Part shown: positions 22,981-35,242 of the stretch, piece by piece
How the letters are laid out: each line of letters starts with the position of its first letter
Position numbering within the stretch: the first letter of the stretch is position 1
Origin: Eucommia ulmoides
Taxonomy: Eukaryota > Streptophyta > Magnoliopsida > Garryales > Eucommiaceae
DNA: 64,000 nt
NCBI GenBank assembly: GCA_016647705.1
Contig: CM028333.1
Span: 9,994,616 to 10,058,615, forward strand
Direction: 5' to 3'
Notes under the pieces: model-generated
Databases searched by the model: none
What the model saw: only the letters and a program-made list of their open reading frames with translations
What the model was told of the DNA's origin: nothing
Position numbers and translations under genes: made by a program

Positions 22981-23332
22981 TGATACACTCGAACCAATAA
23001 TTGTATTGAAATAGAATGGGAATTTTATTGAGTACTGGAATGGAAATGGAATTACATAAAACACTAACCAAATATTCGAGAGACTTGGGACTCTCCTCGA
23101 GAGCAAAACTCAAATTCACAAAGAAATCACGCATATCCCTCTTTATTCTCTTCACTCCCTTAAATCAACATTTCCCCCCTCAAAGCATAGCTAATTTGAC
23201 TAACAGAAAATACACAGAATCTAACCAACATTTCCACCCCAACAAACTGACCGAGGACAACAGATTCCCCCTGCCCTAATTGCCCGACTGCCCCTACTCC
23301 TGGAATAAGTGAAACGAACCTAGGGCCTATCA
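22981..23332 (-). repeat. 5' LTR of the chromovirus (352 bp)
   Basis: It is nearly identical to 18050-18402 with scattered substitutions, bordered inside by the primer-site-like sequence at about 22965-22980 and outside by TAGAA. Confidence 0.9.
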
Positions 23333-24353
23333 TAGAAATTTTTGTAATTTTTATTTATTAATCAAGGAGAATTATTTCTATAATTTTCAGTTATAATTGT
23401 CGTATATTAGTTTCAGTTTAATATTTCCCTACATAGTTTTCGAAATGTGGAGACAAAATATTTAAGATAAAATAAATACAGTCCTATTTTGTTATATAGA
23501 TTGTTGATGTATGTGTGTGGATATATATATATACACTGTTAAGAAATTGTTTGTCACATAATTAATCTGAAATTAACATTTCTAGATATTATCCCACTTT
23601 GTCAAATCTGACATTACATATCGGCATTGTTAATTTGACGTGTCGGGTAATTATTTGGAGGTGTATTTTTGGAATTAATTGTATTACATCGTATCTTTAT
23701 GTCCTTATGGCCCATGATCCACCACGATGGCTGAATATTTTCTCAAAATTCAATTATGTTATGATCATGAATCTCAATTACAAACATCATAATCACTTTA
23801 AGTCATATCCAAGAAACTAAACTTGATTGAACACATTTAGATTTTAAGGTAATATTGACAAATAAGGACCAAGAATCTAAGGGCCCATTTGTTTGCTTTT
23901 TCAATTCTAAAGTCTGAGAACATCAAATAGAAACATGAGAGTAGTTTTGTTCTACTACCAGGTTTTCAGAACAAATTTTGTGGACATGACATAAGTGTTG
24001 GCTGTTTTTCATTTTTGTTTCGTGATTTTTAGGAACAGAAACACCAAACAAATGCCACCCAAGATTAAAACTTCGAATGATTTAATTTAAATTTCAATAA
24101 AATGTCAAGGATTAAGAAGTCAATTGAAGAAACTTGCTTCAAGTATAAAACTGTACAAAATGTACAAGAAGAAGAGTACGAAGGAAAGCTCAAAAAACAT
24201 AGCTTTTTTCCCTATTTTCTTTTTCCGGTATAAACCGTTATATCCGGGCAAATTCTGCCCACAGTAAAAACCGAGCTAAACAATTAGACCCAAATCCACT
24301 CCCCCTTATTGAAAAAGAATGATGGAACAGAATAGAAACAGAAGAGAACAGTT
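23333..24353. other. Intergenic spacer between the chromovirus and the FAB1C-like gene
   Basis: The sequence is AT-rich. About 23880-24061 has inverted ends (GGGCCCATTTGTTTG and, reversed, GGGTGGCATTTGTTTGG) like a small MITE of hAT or PIF type; no clear target-site duplication. The part next to 24353 is the 3' untranslated region of the - strand gene. Confidence 0.45.
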
Positions 24354-27300
24354 TTAAGAAGACCATTGATCGGGAACTCTGAGAAAATAGGTTGTCATCT
24401 TCTTCCTAAACCGTTTCTTGTACTGTTTCGGAGATATTATCGTTGGAGAAGCATTTTTCGGACCACCAAGAATGCCCGAAGCCTTGACCCAAGTCTCCAA
24501 ATGCTTGTCCCATGTGTATTGCCTCATGAAATCGATTATCCCAATAACAAGCTCCTTCCTCTCCTCATCCACCCCAACCAGTAACGAATAGTCCATCACA
24601 TCAACCGACTGAAACCAACAAAAACAAAAACAAAAACAAAAACAAAATGATCATTGATTTCTGTTGCTGTTCTGAGATTTCAGGGAACGGAAAAAAAAAC
24701 TATATACAGAATTTACACAGCTTTTTTACCGCTAAGAAGGATGTGTCGTTCCAAACAGCCCTCTCTAAACTTCTCTTTGCTTTGGTCCCTAGAAATATGG
24801 GTTCTGTTCGTAATGTTTCGATGAGATTCATGTCGAGCAACACTTTGTTCGTCCCTGTCGTATCGGAGTTGTAACGGGATCGAACTGAGCCTTTTAGATC
24901 ATATACCCTAGAGATATTTCTTTTGAAAAATAGGTTCTCCATCACCATTAAATCCATTTTTGTTTCTTTCCCACCTTTCAAATTTTTCACGGTCACCTAA
25001 AAAAATCAAAACGAATAAATAGGAATTGCGCAAACCCTTAAAAAGGGAAAATTATTATACAAGTGAAATAATTCATATATAATTTTTTATCCCCGTTTTT
25101 TAGTCATTCAGTTAATATCAACAACATGCTGAATTTGTATCAAATATAACAGTTAAAATCAACCAAGGACAAAAATAAATTACTCTTAATCAGGATAAAG
25201 AAAACAAAGATAAGAACTATATAAGAACCCATTTAAGAAATGAGGTCAAACCTGATAAATTCCAAGAACTTTGGCGAGGCAAGTCGGGCTTCTTGAACCG
25301 AGAGAATCGGTCAAATACTTGAAGTATTCGGGCGCGAATTCTTCAAAAGATTCCAATTCAGTTTTGGTGACTTGTTTTACAATGAACCTTTCGTCCAACG
25401 TTTTTGCAAAGTAAACATTACTCTTTCCACCTTGTGCACTCCACCTCTTACACCGGCTCAAAGACCGTAAAAAGTCCAATTTGTTAGGACAACATTTCTT
25501 CCTAAGCCTATCAAATTGCTTCGCCAAATAACACGTCACCGAAAACTTCACTTTTCCGACACCATTCAAAGATTCGTCCTCGAAATTTATCCTTAAATGA
25601 GGCGAAGAAGAACTCTTGGGATCTTCAGATCCGTAGCTCCCGTAGTGAATATAATCCAAATCTAGAGACCCGAAAGACTGCCATGTTGAAAATTTTGGGC
25701 TTCCTTCAGGCCCAGGCCCGGGCACAGCCCCGTTTGATCTATCGGAAACCCAATTCTCGTACTCCTTAGTTCCGAGAGCATATGAAATAATGCTGGTCGG
25801 TTCGTTATCGTAAACCGTGATCACGAAATTATTTTGGCCGTTTTGCGGAAGCATCAACCGTCCTCCTTCCGGCAAAAGAGACAAGGACGATCTGAACAAA
25901 TGAGGGGTGTTCATCAGAAAATTCAATTTCTGGGCTTCTCGAGGTAATATTTGAGAGTAAGTCCGGTGAATGTTTGAAACCGGGTCCCGGACCATGTTCT
26001 TGTATTCGCCCAAAGCATGAAATGATCGAATGGTTGACAAATACAATGAAGACGGCGGCAGTCCTTTTCGAAGTTCTTGAACTCTCACGGCGGAATCGAA
26101 CGAATAACCTCTCGCTGGGGTAGTAACTCTCCGAATCGACGGATTCAGCATAGTGGGGTCGGGCCCATCTGCACGAGGCAACTGGGCTTTCGAAGTGGGC
26201 TGATCTGTTCCAGCCCACGCAGAATCTATTTTCTCAGACAAAGCCGATGCTGCTGACGGAGCCCGTTCCAAAGATGTCTGAACCGCGATTTCACCGTCCG
26301 ATTGAATTTCCCCTTCTTCCGAAGCTTTGGGCTTGGGTTGTAATAGATTCCGCTGTTCCTGCATTTGTTCTGATAAATCGGGTGTGTTTTCTTCGGGGGC
26401 ATTTGCGACATTTCCATCCTTGTGAAGCTGATGGCTTTTCGAATCTTTTGTTTCAAGGAGAGAGTTCAACGAATAAAGCCGGCGATCCCAAGCATGCAAA
26501 CTGATTAGGAGGTTATGTCTCAATCGATTGAGTTCGAGGATGTCTATCGCTGCCTGACCCGAGATCGATTCTTCTTCATCGGACGGTTGGAGCAGAAGCT
26601 GCTCAAACAAAATCAGAAACAAAAAAGCTATAATGTTTCTGTTCCCAAAAAACTTGGAACGAAAACAAAACCTTTAAATACAAATCTGGGAACAAGAACA
26701 CGCTCTGTTCTGTTCCGGATTTTTAGAACAGAACAGTAGGCTGTAGATTGTTACTACTTACAATGCAATCATTCTTTTCTTTCATAAGCAGATCTTTCAA
26801 TTCAAATATGTGATTATATGGCTCATCCAAATCGGAGCGTTTCTCCCCCAAAGCTCCACTCTTTTGCTCAATGCTGTCTATTGCACCCGATATCTCTGCG
26901 TATAAGCCTTCCATCTTGCTCAAAAGCTGAAGGGTGAGAGAGTGAATATCACATATTTCTAGCAAAATTCAAAGAAATTTGAGAAAGTTTCAGTTTTAGA
27001 TTCAAAATAGCACCTCAGCAGCTTCATTTCTCAACCGTTCCTGCTGAAAATGGCCGTTGAACTCGAGTATCGATGGCGGCAAATGGACGGAGAGAATATC
27101 AATCGGAGAATACCGGAAGAAGGCAACCATATTCCCAAATCTATCAAATATGTAATAACCGCAAATTCCAATCATCATCAAATTAAGCACACAAATAAGT
27201 AAAAATCAAATTCAGATTTTTCTATACACCCAACGGAGTCTTACCCGTAGAAACGGAGGCAGTCCCTTTGTAGGGAATGGCCGCAGCTCGCAATTCGGTT

Positions 27301-30300
27301 GGCGGTTGCGTGGTTCGAAAAACTAAGTTCCAAAAACTTTCCAAAAGAGAGTCCCCAAGCAGCATCGGACATCACCACCCTCCTGGTCGCCGGCGGCACT
27401 CCGTCGGCCGCTGTGTGGGCACACTTGAGGCAGCGGTGCCACATCCATATCTTCCCGTCACATTCGCCGGAAAGATTGACAGAAGAAAGTCGCCGAACGT
27501 TAATTGTCAGATTTCCTTGCTGGTGGGTATAGCACATTACATGGGCATCAACCGGTTCTTTGCATGATCTACAGAAAGATGCCTGAAAACAATGAACAGA
27601 AAAAAATTATCCAAGTGTTTTTGTTTCCCAATTTCTGCTTCTCTTTCAATATTTCTGCTCTGTTCCGAAAATATTGATATAAAAATAAAAAATCTGGGAG
27701 CAGAACAAAAACTTATTTATCTTTTGATCCCCCAAATTTTGTCTGTTCCTTGAAGAATTTAAACAACTTCTTTCCAAGGAAAGTCCCCAAGTGGTTTATC
27801 AAAACAGCCACAGATTAAATCTGGAAACAATTCAAGTTCTGTTCTAAAATATCCAGGAAAAAAACAAAAACAGGCCTTTTTTTGTTCCCACATTTCTGTT
27901 TTTGATCCAAGTTAAACGTGTTTTTTAAAAAATCTACCTGATCAAACAGTTCATCTCGAAGATACCGCCCGAGCGGTTTATCAAAAATGGCGTAGAACTT
28001 GATTCGCAATTGCCGAGAGAGTTCACACACAGTTCCATTCAAAACGCAACGGCTAGAAAAGGAAACAAGAATGCTCTGATGACTGTCGACAGACGAATAG
28101 TATTCACTCGACACTTCAGCCTCATCGTTTCTTTCAAAATTCACCACTTCACCGGTGCCATTTTCCGGCGATTCCTCCGGCATATGATTTCGAATCTCCA
28201 AAGGAAGGAAATTACCAGCATCGTCCAAATCATCGTTTTGTGTGTGAGAGAAGAACCCGTTTGTAAGAAGAGAATCGCGATTTTTAGTAGGATTCTCGGG
28301 CGATGAATCAACCTCTTCACGGTCCAAACAAGAATCTAGAGGCCCTTCAATAAAATCCGGAACACTGGAATTAGGGATGAGTGAAATGGAAGAAAATGGA
28401 GTTGTTCTTTCCGGTATAGCTAGTGAGGGCTCTATGGTCATTTTAGGTAGAGTAGCACCCTCATCAGCAAGAAATGAAGTCTCCAAGGATAAATGATAGG
28501 CTGCGAATACTGCATACTGAACAACGTGTTTAACCTTTTTGAGTTCTTTTCTACAAGAGCCCTTGAGTAGAACCTACAAAAAATCATAAAAAAAGGACAT
28601 TTTTAACCCTTCAATAGCCAGTTTTTCTCTCAATCTTTCTAAGGGAGAAGAGCAATGCAAGAACTTAAGGGCGCGTTTGGGTGAGTTATCTGAATAAGGA
28701 ATTTGATTCAGAAGAGGAATTTATATAATTTATGTTCTAAATCAATTACTTCTTCAAATTTGTAAGTGAAAATTCATGTTTTGCTACTTCAGAAAGGAAT
28801 TTATACCTCTCCATCTCGAGGTGAAAATTTAAAATTCAAAACATCAAAATCACACCATTTCTAAATTTCATGAATTTATCAAATTCTTTATCCAAACGCA
28901 CTCTAGACGAAAAAAGAGCAATAAATGAGAATCCTATAGCATAGAAGTATAAAAAATAGCCTGAGATAAAGAGAAAAATACCGTGCAGCCTAAACGCCGG
29001 GGACAACCTTCGAAAAACATTAGGGTTTTGCATGGCTTCTTGTTGAATTGATTGGAAGGCTCATGTCCTTCGGCTATTTTTTCTAACCGGAAAAGTTCGC
29101 AATGTCCCAAACGTGCCAAAGAAATATTATCAATGTTCGGAGTTATAAGAGCACCGGTGCACCTGGCTATACGCTCCAAAAGTGGCCTCTTAACATTCAA
29201 CACCAACGATATCTCCTTTGCTAATAGATACTCCTGGGCGTATGAAGAAACACTTTTCTCTACCAGCAGCACATTCGGATGATGGGCTTCTATCTTTGAA
29301 ACAATCATCTTTAGTTGATCCATCTCCTGTTTGAAAATAAAAATAAATAAACAGTTTATTATCCTCATAAAATAATTCACTTTATCCTTTTTCTATCCCC
29401 GTTTCCATTTTATTTGTTTTTTAAGTCCTTTGAATAAGTTTTTAGTCATTCGGTTAATATCAACTAAATGTCGAATTTTAATTAGATGTTGAATTTGTAT
29501 TTGATATCATAGTTGAAGTTAACCAAAATAAATTTTGGTTAGACCTAAAATCTCTGAAAAATAAGTCGCTCGACTGACAACAGATAGAGAACTATATAAT
29601 AAGAACCCCATTAAAATACATGTTCATTTTGATCCAATTTTACAAGAAATAAATAAGGGAAACAGACAATGACCTGCTGCAGTAATGTGTCAAAAGACGC
29701 CAGCTGATTTGGAACTCTCTGGTATTCAAGCGCTCCTCCTAACAGAAGCAACCTAGGGGTTTTGTATTGGGAAGTCATGCGCTTGTGCTTTATATTCTTT
29801 GTACAAACTACTCCTCTAACAAAAAAACTGAACACAAAAACATAAAATAAAGAATGTTAGACTAATATTAATTTTCCCAAACGAGAATTTAAAAAAAAAA
29901 AAAAAATGGTTTTAGGGCACCATACCTTTCTCTAGGACTTCCTGATGCTACACATTTAACCTTTACATAATCACTGGGATCCATACTACCTCCCCTACTA
30001 GTATCGGGTCTCACAAAGTTTGCAGCTTGAGAAGCTAACGACGTAACAATATCAAGCCAATTGTCTCTCTCATTTTCTTTATCAAACTTTATACCCTCCC
30101 CTTCTAACAGCTGCGATACAAGTGCCCTAAAATGCCCTTGTACAACGGCTTTTAAGGGCTCCCTATGATCCTCGTTCTGTTTTTCCTTTCCCGGGAACAT
30201 GCTAGAAAGGCTGCCACTTGACGAAAATACCCCTCCCGACTCCCCGATTTCGTCGTCCTCATCATCATACGCACAAAACCCATTTTCTGCCTCGTCGTCG

Positions 30301-31694
30301 GGCGGCGGAGGGAGCCATATTACATCGTTGTTTTCAAAATTGAACGTTTTATGCGATTTCTGACATGGGTCTGGGAATATTGAGAGGTTGTCAGTACAAT
30401 CGTCAGTGTTTTCTTGATCGTCGGTCCCTGTTGTTGTTGATGTCTCTGGCTTTTTTAAAACAGTCAGAGGTTGTTGTCCAAAGGGACTGCCGTTCTGAGA
30501 ATTTGGGGTCTCCCTTTGTTCAGAACGCCCGACCCTAATATGAATCCCTGAGGGACTGTCTGAAGGACTCGATTCGACGGACTTGAACCAGTAAAAATCA
30601 TGCCTAGTGCTAACGCTACTCGAATCCATGTCTGATGTATCATGCCAGTATACACTTGATGGGCTGAAGAAGTGGTTTGTCGAATCGTCTCCCTCGTATT
30701 CATCGCTCCTGATTTCATAAACATGTCACGAGAAATTTCGTTTAATTTTTCCTTTTTTATGTGAAATAGTTATACATCAAATAATTGAAAAATATTCAGG
30801 GTTCATTTTCAATTACACTGGAAAGCAAAAATGAAGAAAGTGAAATGAACGTAAGGTAAAAAAGAGAATAGGAGAAAAAAAAACAAATCCTCTTTATGCA
30901 TTTGATACGATGAACTAGTTTCAAGAAAATCCGATTTCAGGTTACAATTAACAGTTTCAACCCAAAATCTAATGAAGAATTTGGTAATTTTACCATGCAT
31001 ATCACCACTTCTTCGAAATTTCCAACATCATTTTTTCCATGAACATTAGACAACTACTTCGTTTGATAATTTGATCAACAAACGGAAGCGGGTTTCCTAA
31101 AATTTATAATCATTGTAACCAAATTATAATCAAATTTCAATTTTTTTCCCCGTTTCCTCGTGCATTTGTCAATCTCAAATCAACGAAACATAGCATAGGA
31201 TTCTTTAAAAAAATATTAGAACTTACAAATTCTGATTCCACCAAAAGAAAAAAAAGGTACCTGCTTGGAGAACAACGAACTACTACAGGAGATGGCCGAT
31301 TGGTCAACGCATAGGGAGAACAATCGTCAATCCGCTCACCATTGAAACTCGGGGAAGATGGTTCGGGGCTTTCTCGGGGCGATTCAGAAGGATATATTTT
31401 ATCATAATTCTTCTTCCCACCTTCATAATATCCTACATTCATGTCTGAACAAAGCTTGCAAGAACTCCCTCTTTTCATACAATCCCCACACAATACCCTA
31501 TCGCAGCTTTGGCAGTGATACTTCAAGCAAGAATCCAAAATTTTCACCTTGCAATCCCAACAATTCATGCAGTTGTCGCCTTCCATTTGAAAATCACCAG
31601 ATAAAGAAGAAGGCAGCGATTGATTGGTTCCCCAAGAAATCCAAGATCGAACCTTCTCAATCAAGTCCTGTAATGAACTATCGGGTATTCCCAT
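24354..31694 (-). CDS. FAB1C: 1-phosphatidylinositol-3-phosphate 5-kinase, FAB1C/PIKfyve-like (11 coding exons)
   Basis: Exons on the - strand: 31694-31261, 30708-29926, 29827-29674, 29326-28982, 28573-27938, 27582-27245, 27140-27014, 26926-26762, 26598-25252, 24996-24730, 24608-24354. All junctions are GT-AG and in frame, giving 1616 residues. The protein makes PI(3,5)P2 from PI3P on late endosome/vacuole membranes. Residues 42-82 are Cys-rich but lack the R(R/K)HHCR core of a FYVE domain, as in plant FAB1C/FAB1D. About 405-580 is the chaperonin-like domain ([27 protein letters not shown]). [15 protein letters not shown] to [15 protein letters not shown] (about 785-897) is the conserved Cys region. 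The C-terminal lipid kinase (from about 1310) has [28 protein letters not shown] and [13 protein letters not shown]. The start was chosen as [19 protein letters not shown], the family's N-terminus. The exact first base of exon 9 is the least certain junction. Confidence 0.93.
28573..28982 (-). other. FAB1C intron 4 with a small MITE-like insert (about 28673-28903)
   Basis: The intron runs from 28981 to 28574. Inside, GGGCGCGTTTGGGTGAG at 28673 and, reversed from the other end, GAGTGCGTTTGGATAAAG near 28903 form terminal inverted repeats of about 15-20 bp. Flanks read TAA on the left and TAG on the right, close to the TWA-type 3-bp duplication of PIF/Harbinger MITEs but not identical. Confidence 0.5.
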
Positions 31695-32785
31695 AGACCA
31701 CCAAAAGCCACCAACTGCAATAACCACCGATCCCGCCTCAAACTAGACTCTGTTTTTCAATTCTCTTCCTTTTTGTTTTTCCCTCCCACCAATCTAACAA
31801 AATTCTAGACTCCAAACTCTAAATGTATCGGACTTTTTAGTATCGAAAAATATAAAACCCACAATTAAAAAATGCTGGGTTTTTGCTGTGTTTTTTCAAC
31901 AAGTTACAGGTTATTGACTTTTTCTTTTTTATGAGAAATGAAAAGGAGTTTAAAGGAAAAAAATTCCTCCTGAAATCACAAAATATCGCAGAGGAGGAAA
32001 TTGATTACTACATTGAATACTCACAGGAAAAATGTAGTATATTTACACTGACTCGATGTAAGAACACAACACGAAGACGATGAATCGAAACAAAAGCAGA
32101 GTATGTATATAAATTCTATCGGCAGTGATACAGAAAACTGGTGAAATTAAGAACAGCCAAACCCTAAACCCAGCTAACCGATCCCAGAATCGTCGAGATT
32201 AGCTTCCAAGGTCTTTTTGACCATTCGCAGCAACACAAGATCCAGAGCTTATCACCAACACCACCAAGATCCAAAGAAACTCCGACACGATTAACTTGAT
32301 CAAACAGTAAGAAAACCCTAATTAGCAGTACTAAAAACCCAGAAAACTCTCGAATCAGAAGAAAATAGGGGTCAGAGACAAAAACTCAGATGAAATAAAT
32401 TCAATAAAAGATGTGGGTGATCGATGAATCGAGTTTTGTATATGTTGATTGCTTTGTAAAGAGAAGAAAATTTTTTGAAAAAAAAATTCAAAGAACGAAG
32501 AGGATGAGAATGAAAAGGAGGAAAAGGAAGAGTACAGAGAAGTTTCCCTTTCTATTTGAGTGAAGAGCTCGCATCTCCATAACCATCTGCTTCTCTTTCT
32601 TCTTAAGCTGCAACAACAATTTCTCTTTTTTTCGCATCTTTCCCGGCAATCCTTTCGTTTTCACTCCCCAACTTTCATTAAAAAATTGCCCATATACACA
32701 CATACACATATGGGGGAGATATATACATACACCCCTATGCTTATATAATCTTTAAATCCTCTCTCTCTTTCTCTCTCTAACTTTA
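31695..32785 (-). promoter_or_regulatory. Probable 5' leader and core promoter of the FAB1C-like gene
   Basis: On the - strand a TATA-like TTATATAAGC lies at about 32739-32748, with a GA-rich tract (CT-rich on +, 32758-32780) just upstream. This would place transcription initiation near 32710, about 1 kb before the start codon, and suggests one or more introns in the 5' leader. I cannot fix leader splice sites. No coding frame here matches a known family. Confidence 0.35.
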
Positions 32786-33261
32786 GTTTACTGTCAACTT
32801 TATCTTTCTTAGGGTTTGTGTCATGTCATGAAAATGAAACCCTTTATCTTTTCTTTACTTAATTAAAAATCATAGTTTGATTCTGTGTCTTTAAATTTTC
32901 AATCTTTTTTCTGATTGGTCAGCAGATTGATTAAACTAATTAAGGTTAAATGTGTGGTTAATTTGGGGTAATGGTTTTATGAATTTTCTGGGTTATAGTA
33001 TTCAAAGCTTTCGGCAAGGATTGGTCAGAAACAGTGAATGGTATTAAAGTTGCTTTGGCTGCTCAGTCAGACATAGTATTTAGATTAGTAGGAGGATTGG
33101 ACTTGTGTATATTTATTTTCGGAACGGAGGAAATATCAACCACGTTCATGCCATTGGCGCGTGTTGACGCGTGGTCTTTTGCTTCATATGGAGGCAAATG
33201 GCGTGGACTTTTCTGCAGACTAGGGCAACCCCCAATTTAATTTAATTTTTTATTAAAAAAA
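32786..33261. other. Upstream spacer of the FAB1C-like gene
   Basis: No gene or repeat I can identify. A 68-residue frame at 33034-33240 has no recognisable family features. Confidence 0.4.
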
Positions 33262-34268
33262 TCTATATAATATATAAAACAATATTTTCAAGGGTAAAAT
33301 AAATAAAATTAAATATTAAAAAAATTAAATAATTTTTCTATAAATTTTTAAATAAGAATTAATATATGAGACATCTGCTGTGATTTTGTCTAATTCCAAA
33401 AACACCCTCTATAGTTTTGCATAATAATATACTTTATTATTTTAATACGGATACGTGAGATACTTTTTATTATATTTTATTGACAAAAATATCATTATAA
33501 TGTAATATTTTTATTTTTGTTTTTTCTTTCTATTTTATATTCTCTTTATCTTTTTTTTATTTCTTATTTTTTATTTTTTGTTAAGGTATTTATAGAAAAA
33601 ATAAGATAAAAACAAAAAATAGGAATTAAAAAACAAAAACTAAAATAATAAATTTAAATTTAAATTTTAGAAAAAATAAAATAAAATAAAATAAAATAAA
33701 AAATATATTTTTTAAAATTTAAAAACAATATATATATATATATTCTTCTTTCTTTCTTTTTTCTTTTTTTTTTTTTTCTTTTTTTTTTTTAGGTTTTCTT
33801 GCTTTTTACTTTGGTTTTATTTTTGAAATAGTTGGTCAATATTTTTATTAGGCTGTGTAATCTATGATTTATCTTATTTTAATTTTAAGTTGAGTATAAA
33901 TTCTTTTATTATGCTTTGCCTTTATTTCAGTCTTATGGTCAATAGTCTCTTATGTCTATAACCCTTAACTCATATTTTGCCCTTTGCTTCAATTTTACTA
34001 GTCGATTTAGTAAATTAGTCGTTCTACTTCACTGGTTTAGTTGGTTCAATACTTGTTTTCCTTTTCTTTTCTTTTTTTGGTTTTAATGAAATTTAATAGT
34101 TTTCTGTGTAGTGTATTTTTTGGAAGTTGACTAGTTTATTTTTAGAACTAGTTGATGGTTAAATAGTTTGAATTGTTAGGTCTGATCTAGTTTTTAAACA
34201 CTGTTATTTAAAAAAAATAAAATAGTGTATTTTTTAATCTACGTCTTCAGACACAAGTTCTATGTTAG
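33262..34268 (+). mobile_element. Possible decayed non-autonomous Helitron
   Basis: The 5' end TCTATATAATATATAA (33262) matches the 5' terminus of the better-preserved Helitron at 42538, and is preceded by A. The 3' end reads GTCTTCAGACACAAGTTCTATGTTAG followed by T (34269), which resembles a mutated form of that element's hairpin plus CTAG terminus. The hairpin is poor and the terminal tetranucleotide is TTAG rather than CTAG. The interior is low-complexity A/T. Confidence 0.4.
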
Positions 34269-34865
34269 TAAATTCATAGGATAATGTTGGTTTTACATTT
34301 TTTTTTTTTTTTTATATATATATCCACGAGTGTCCCCCACACAAAATAAAAGACTAACTTGTTCGGGATATGTGACTGAACATCCTAACAAGTGTTTTTC
34401 TGCAAGCTCGAAACCTCGCATAATATTTTTTTTCAATAGAGCCACAGAGATTTATTATTTGAAAATAAGAACAAAATTTGCATCCATCGGATAAAAAATA
34501 GGGTCAATTGCTAGCTAATTTATTAAGGGGTAGAGATCATTGACACTCATTAATAACTATTTGCACTTAAATTTTATTATTTTTCTCTCCCTCATAAATA
34601 TATGTGTTATATAAATTTTTTCATTATAATATACATTAAAATCTATTAAAGATAAAATAATTGATATGATTGTTATTTCATATAAATAAAAAAGGGAAAT
34701 AAAACAGAATTTTAATGGTTAAAATAAAATATATAAGAAAAGGAATACATTTGAAAATACGAAAATGTTAGGCAGCTAGGCACATAGATCTTTCTTTAAT
34801 ATAGTAATTCAAATTCTATAGCTAACTTCTATTAACACAATATTAGTTGTACCTTTTCTTAATAG

Positions 34866-34924
<59 letters not shown>

Positions 34925-34933
34925 CGATTTGTC
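34269..34933. other. AT-rich intergenic sequence with a (TA)n microsatellite
   Basis: No gene is visible. The region includes a T-tract at about 34299-34312 and the long (TA)n run at 34868-34922. Confidence 0.6.
34868..34922. repeat. (TA)n microsatellite, about 55 bp
   Basis: It is an uninterrupted alternation of T and A over roughly 27 units. Confidence 0.95.
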
Positions 34934-35239
34934 CACTACAATAAAATTCTTTTTAAAGATAATAAATATGTCTCAACATATATAATTTTAAGATGCATTA
35001 AGTATTGAGATAATTAAAAGGTGTCTTATAAAAGGTTGTCTCAGTAATTTATAAAGACAATTATTTTGTCACATTAATTTATGTTTATTAGCATAATTTT
35101 TCATTCTTTATCACATATTTTTTTAAATATGTTTTATTAAATATTTATTATAAGGACATTATAATTGAGTGTTTAAAATGATATATTTTATAAATTGTCT
35201 CTAAAAATATTATCTTAATATTTAGTTTTTGTTTTAGTT
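34934..35239. mobile_element. Possible CACTA-type MITE
   Basis: The left end begins CACTACAATAAAA, the standard CACTA terminus, and the right end reads TTTTTGTTTTAGTT, a degraded inverse. GTC precedes (34931-34933) and follows (35240-35242), matching the 3-bp target-site duplication of the superfamily. The arms share further inverted similarity (AAGATAATA, GTCTC). The right terminus has lost the expected TAGTG by one base. Confidence 0.45.
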
Positions 35240-35242
35240 GTC

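Larger units (their letters stand above)
18050..23332 (-). mobile_element. Decayed Ty3/gypsy chromovirus, 5.3 kb, both LTRs present
   Basis: Near-identical LTRs at 18050-18402 and 22981-23332 (TGATACACTCGAA...GGGCCTATCA) flank a gag-pol region on the - strand with gag, zinc knuckle, protease, RT, RNase H, integrase and a chromodomain remnant in that order. The flanks TAGGA (18045-18049) and TAGAA (23333-23337) match at four of five bases, fitting a target-site duplication with one later change. A primer-site-like TTTAGTATCACGAGC on the - strand just inside the 5' LTR resembles the initiator tRNA-Met site. Several stops and lost catalytic residues show the copy is inactive. Confidence 0.9.

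Noticed and set aside
23880..24061. Small MITE with GGGCCCATTTGTTTG ends as a confirmed element
   Set aside because: The inverted ends are short and imperfect and no target duplication is visible, so it is mentioned only in the spacer entry.
26247..26504. Frames overlapping FAB1C exons on the + strand and in other frames (also 25829-26218, 26226-26456, 28010-28306, 27277-27567)
   Set aside because: These are shadows of the - strand coding exons; the FAB1C frame alone matches the protein family across splice junctions.
31695..31727. Upstream in-frame extension of FAB1C exon 1 (11 residues)
   Set aside because: It would need a GTG start; the ATG at 31694 gives the family's conserved MGIPD start.
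33034..33240. 68-residue + strand frame upstream of the FAB1C-like gene
   Set aside because: No homology pattern, no codon or splice context, and short enough to be chance.
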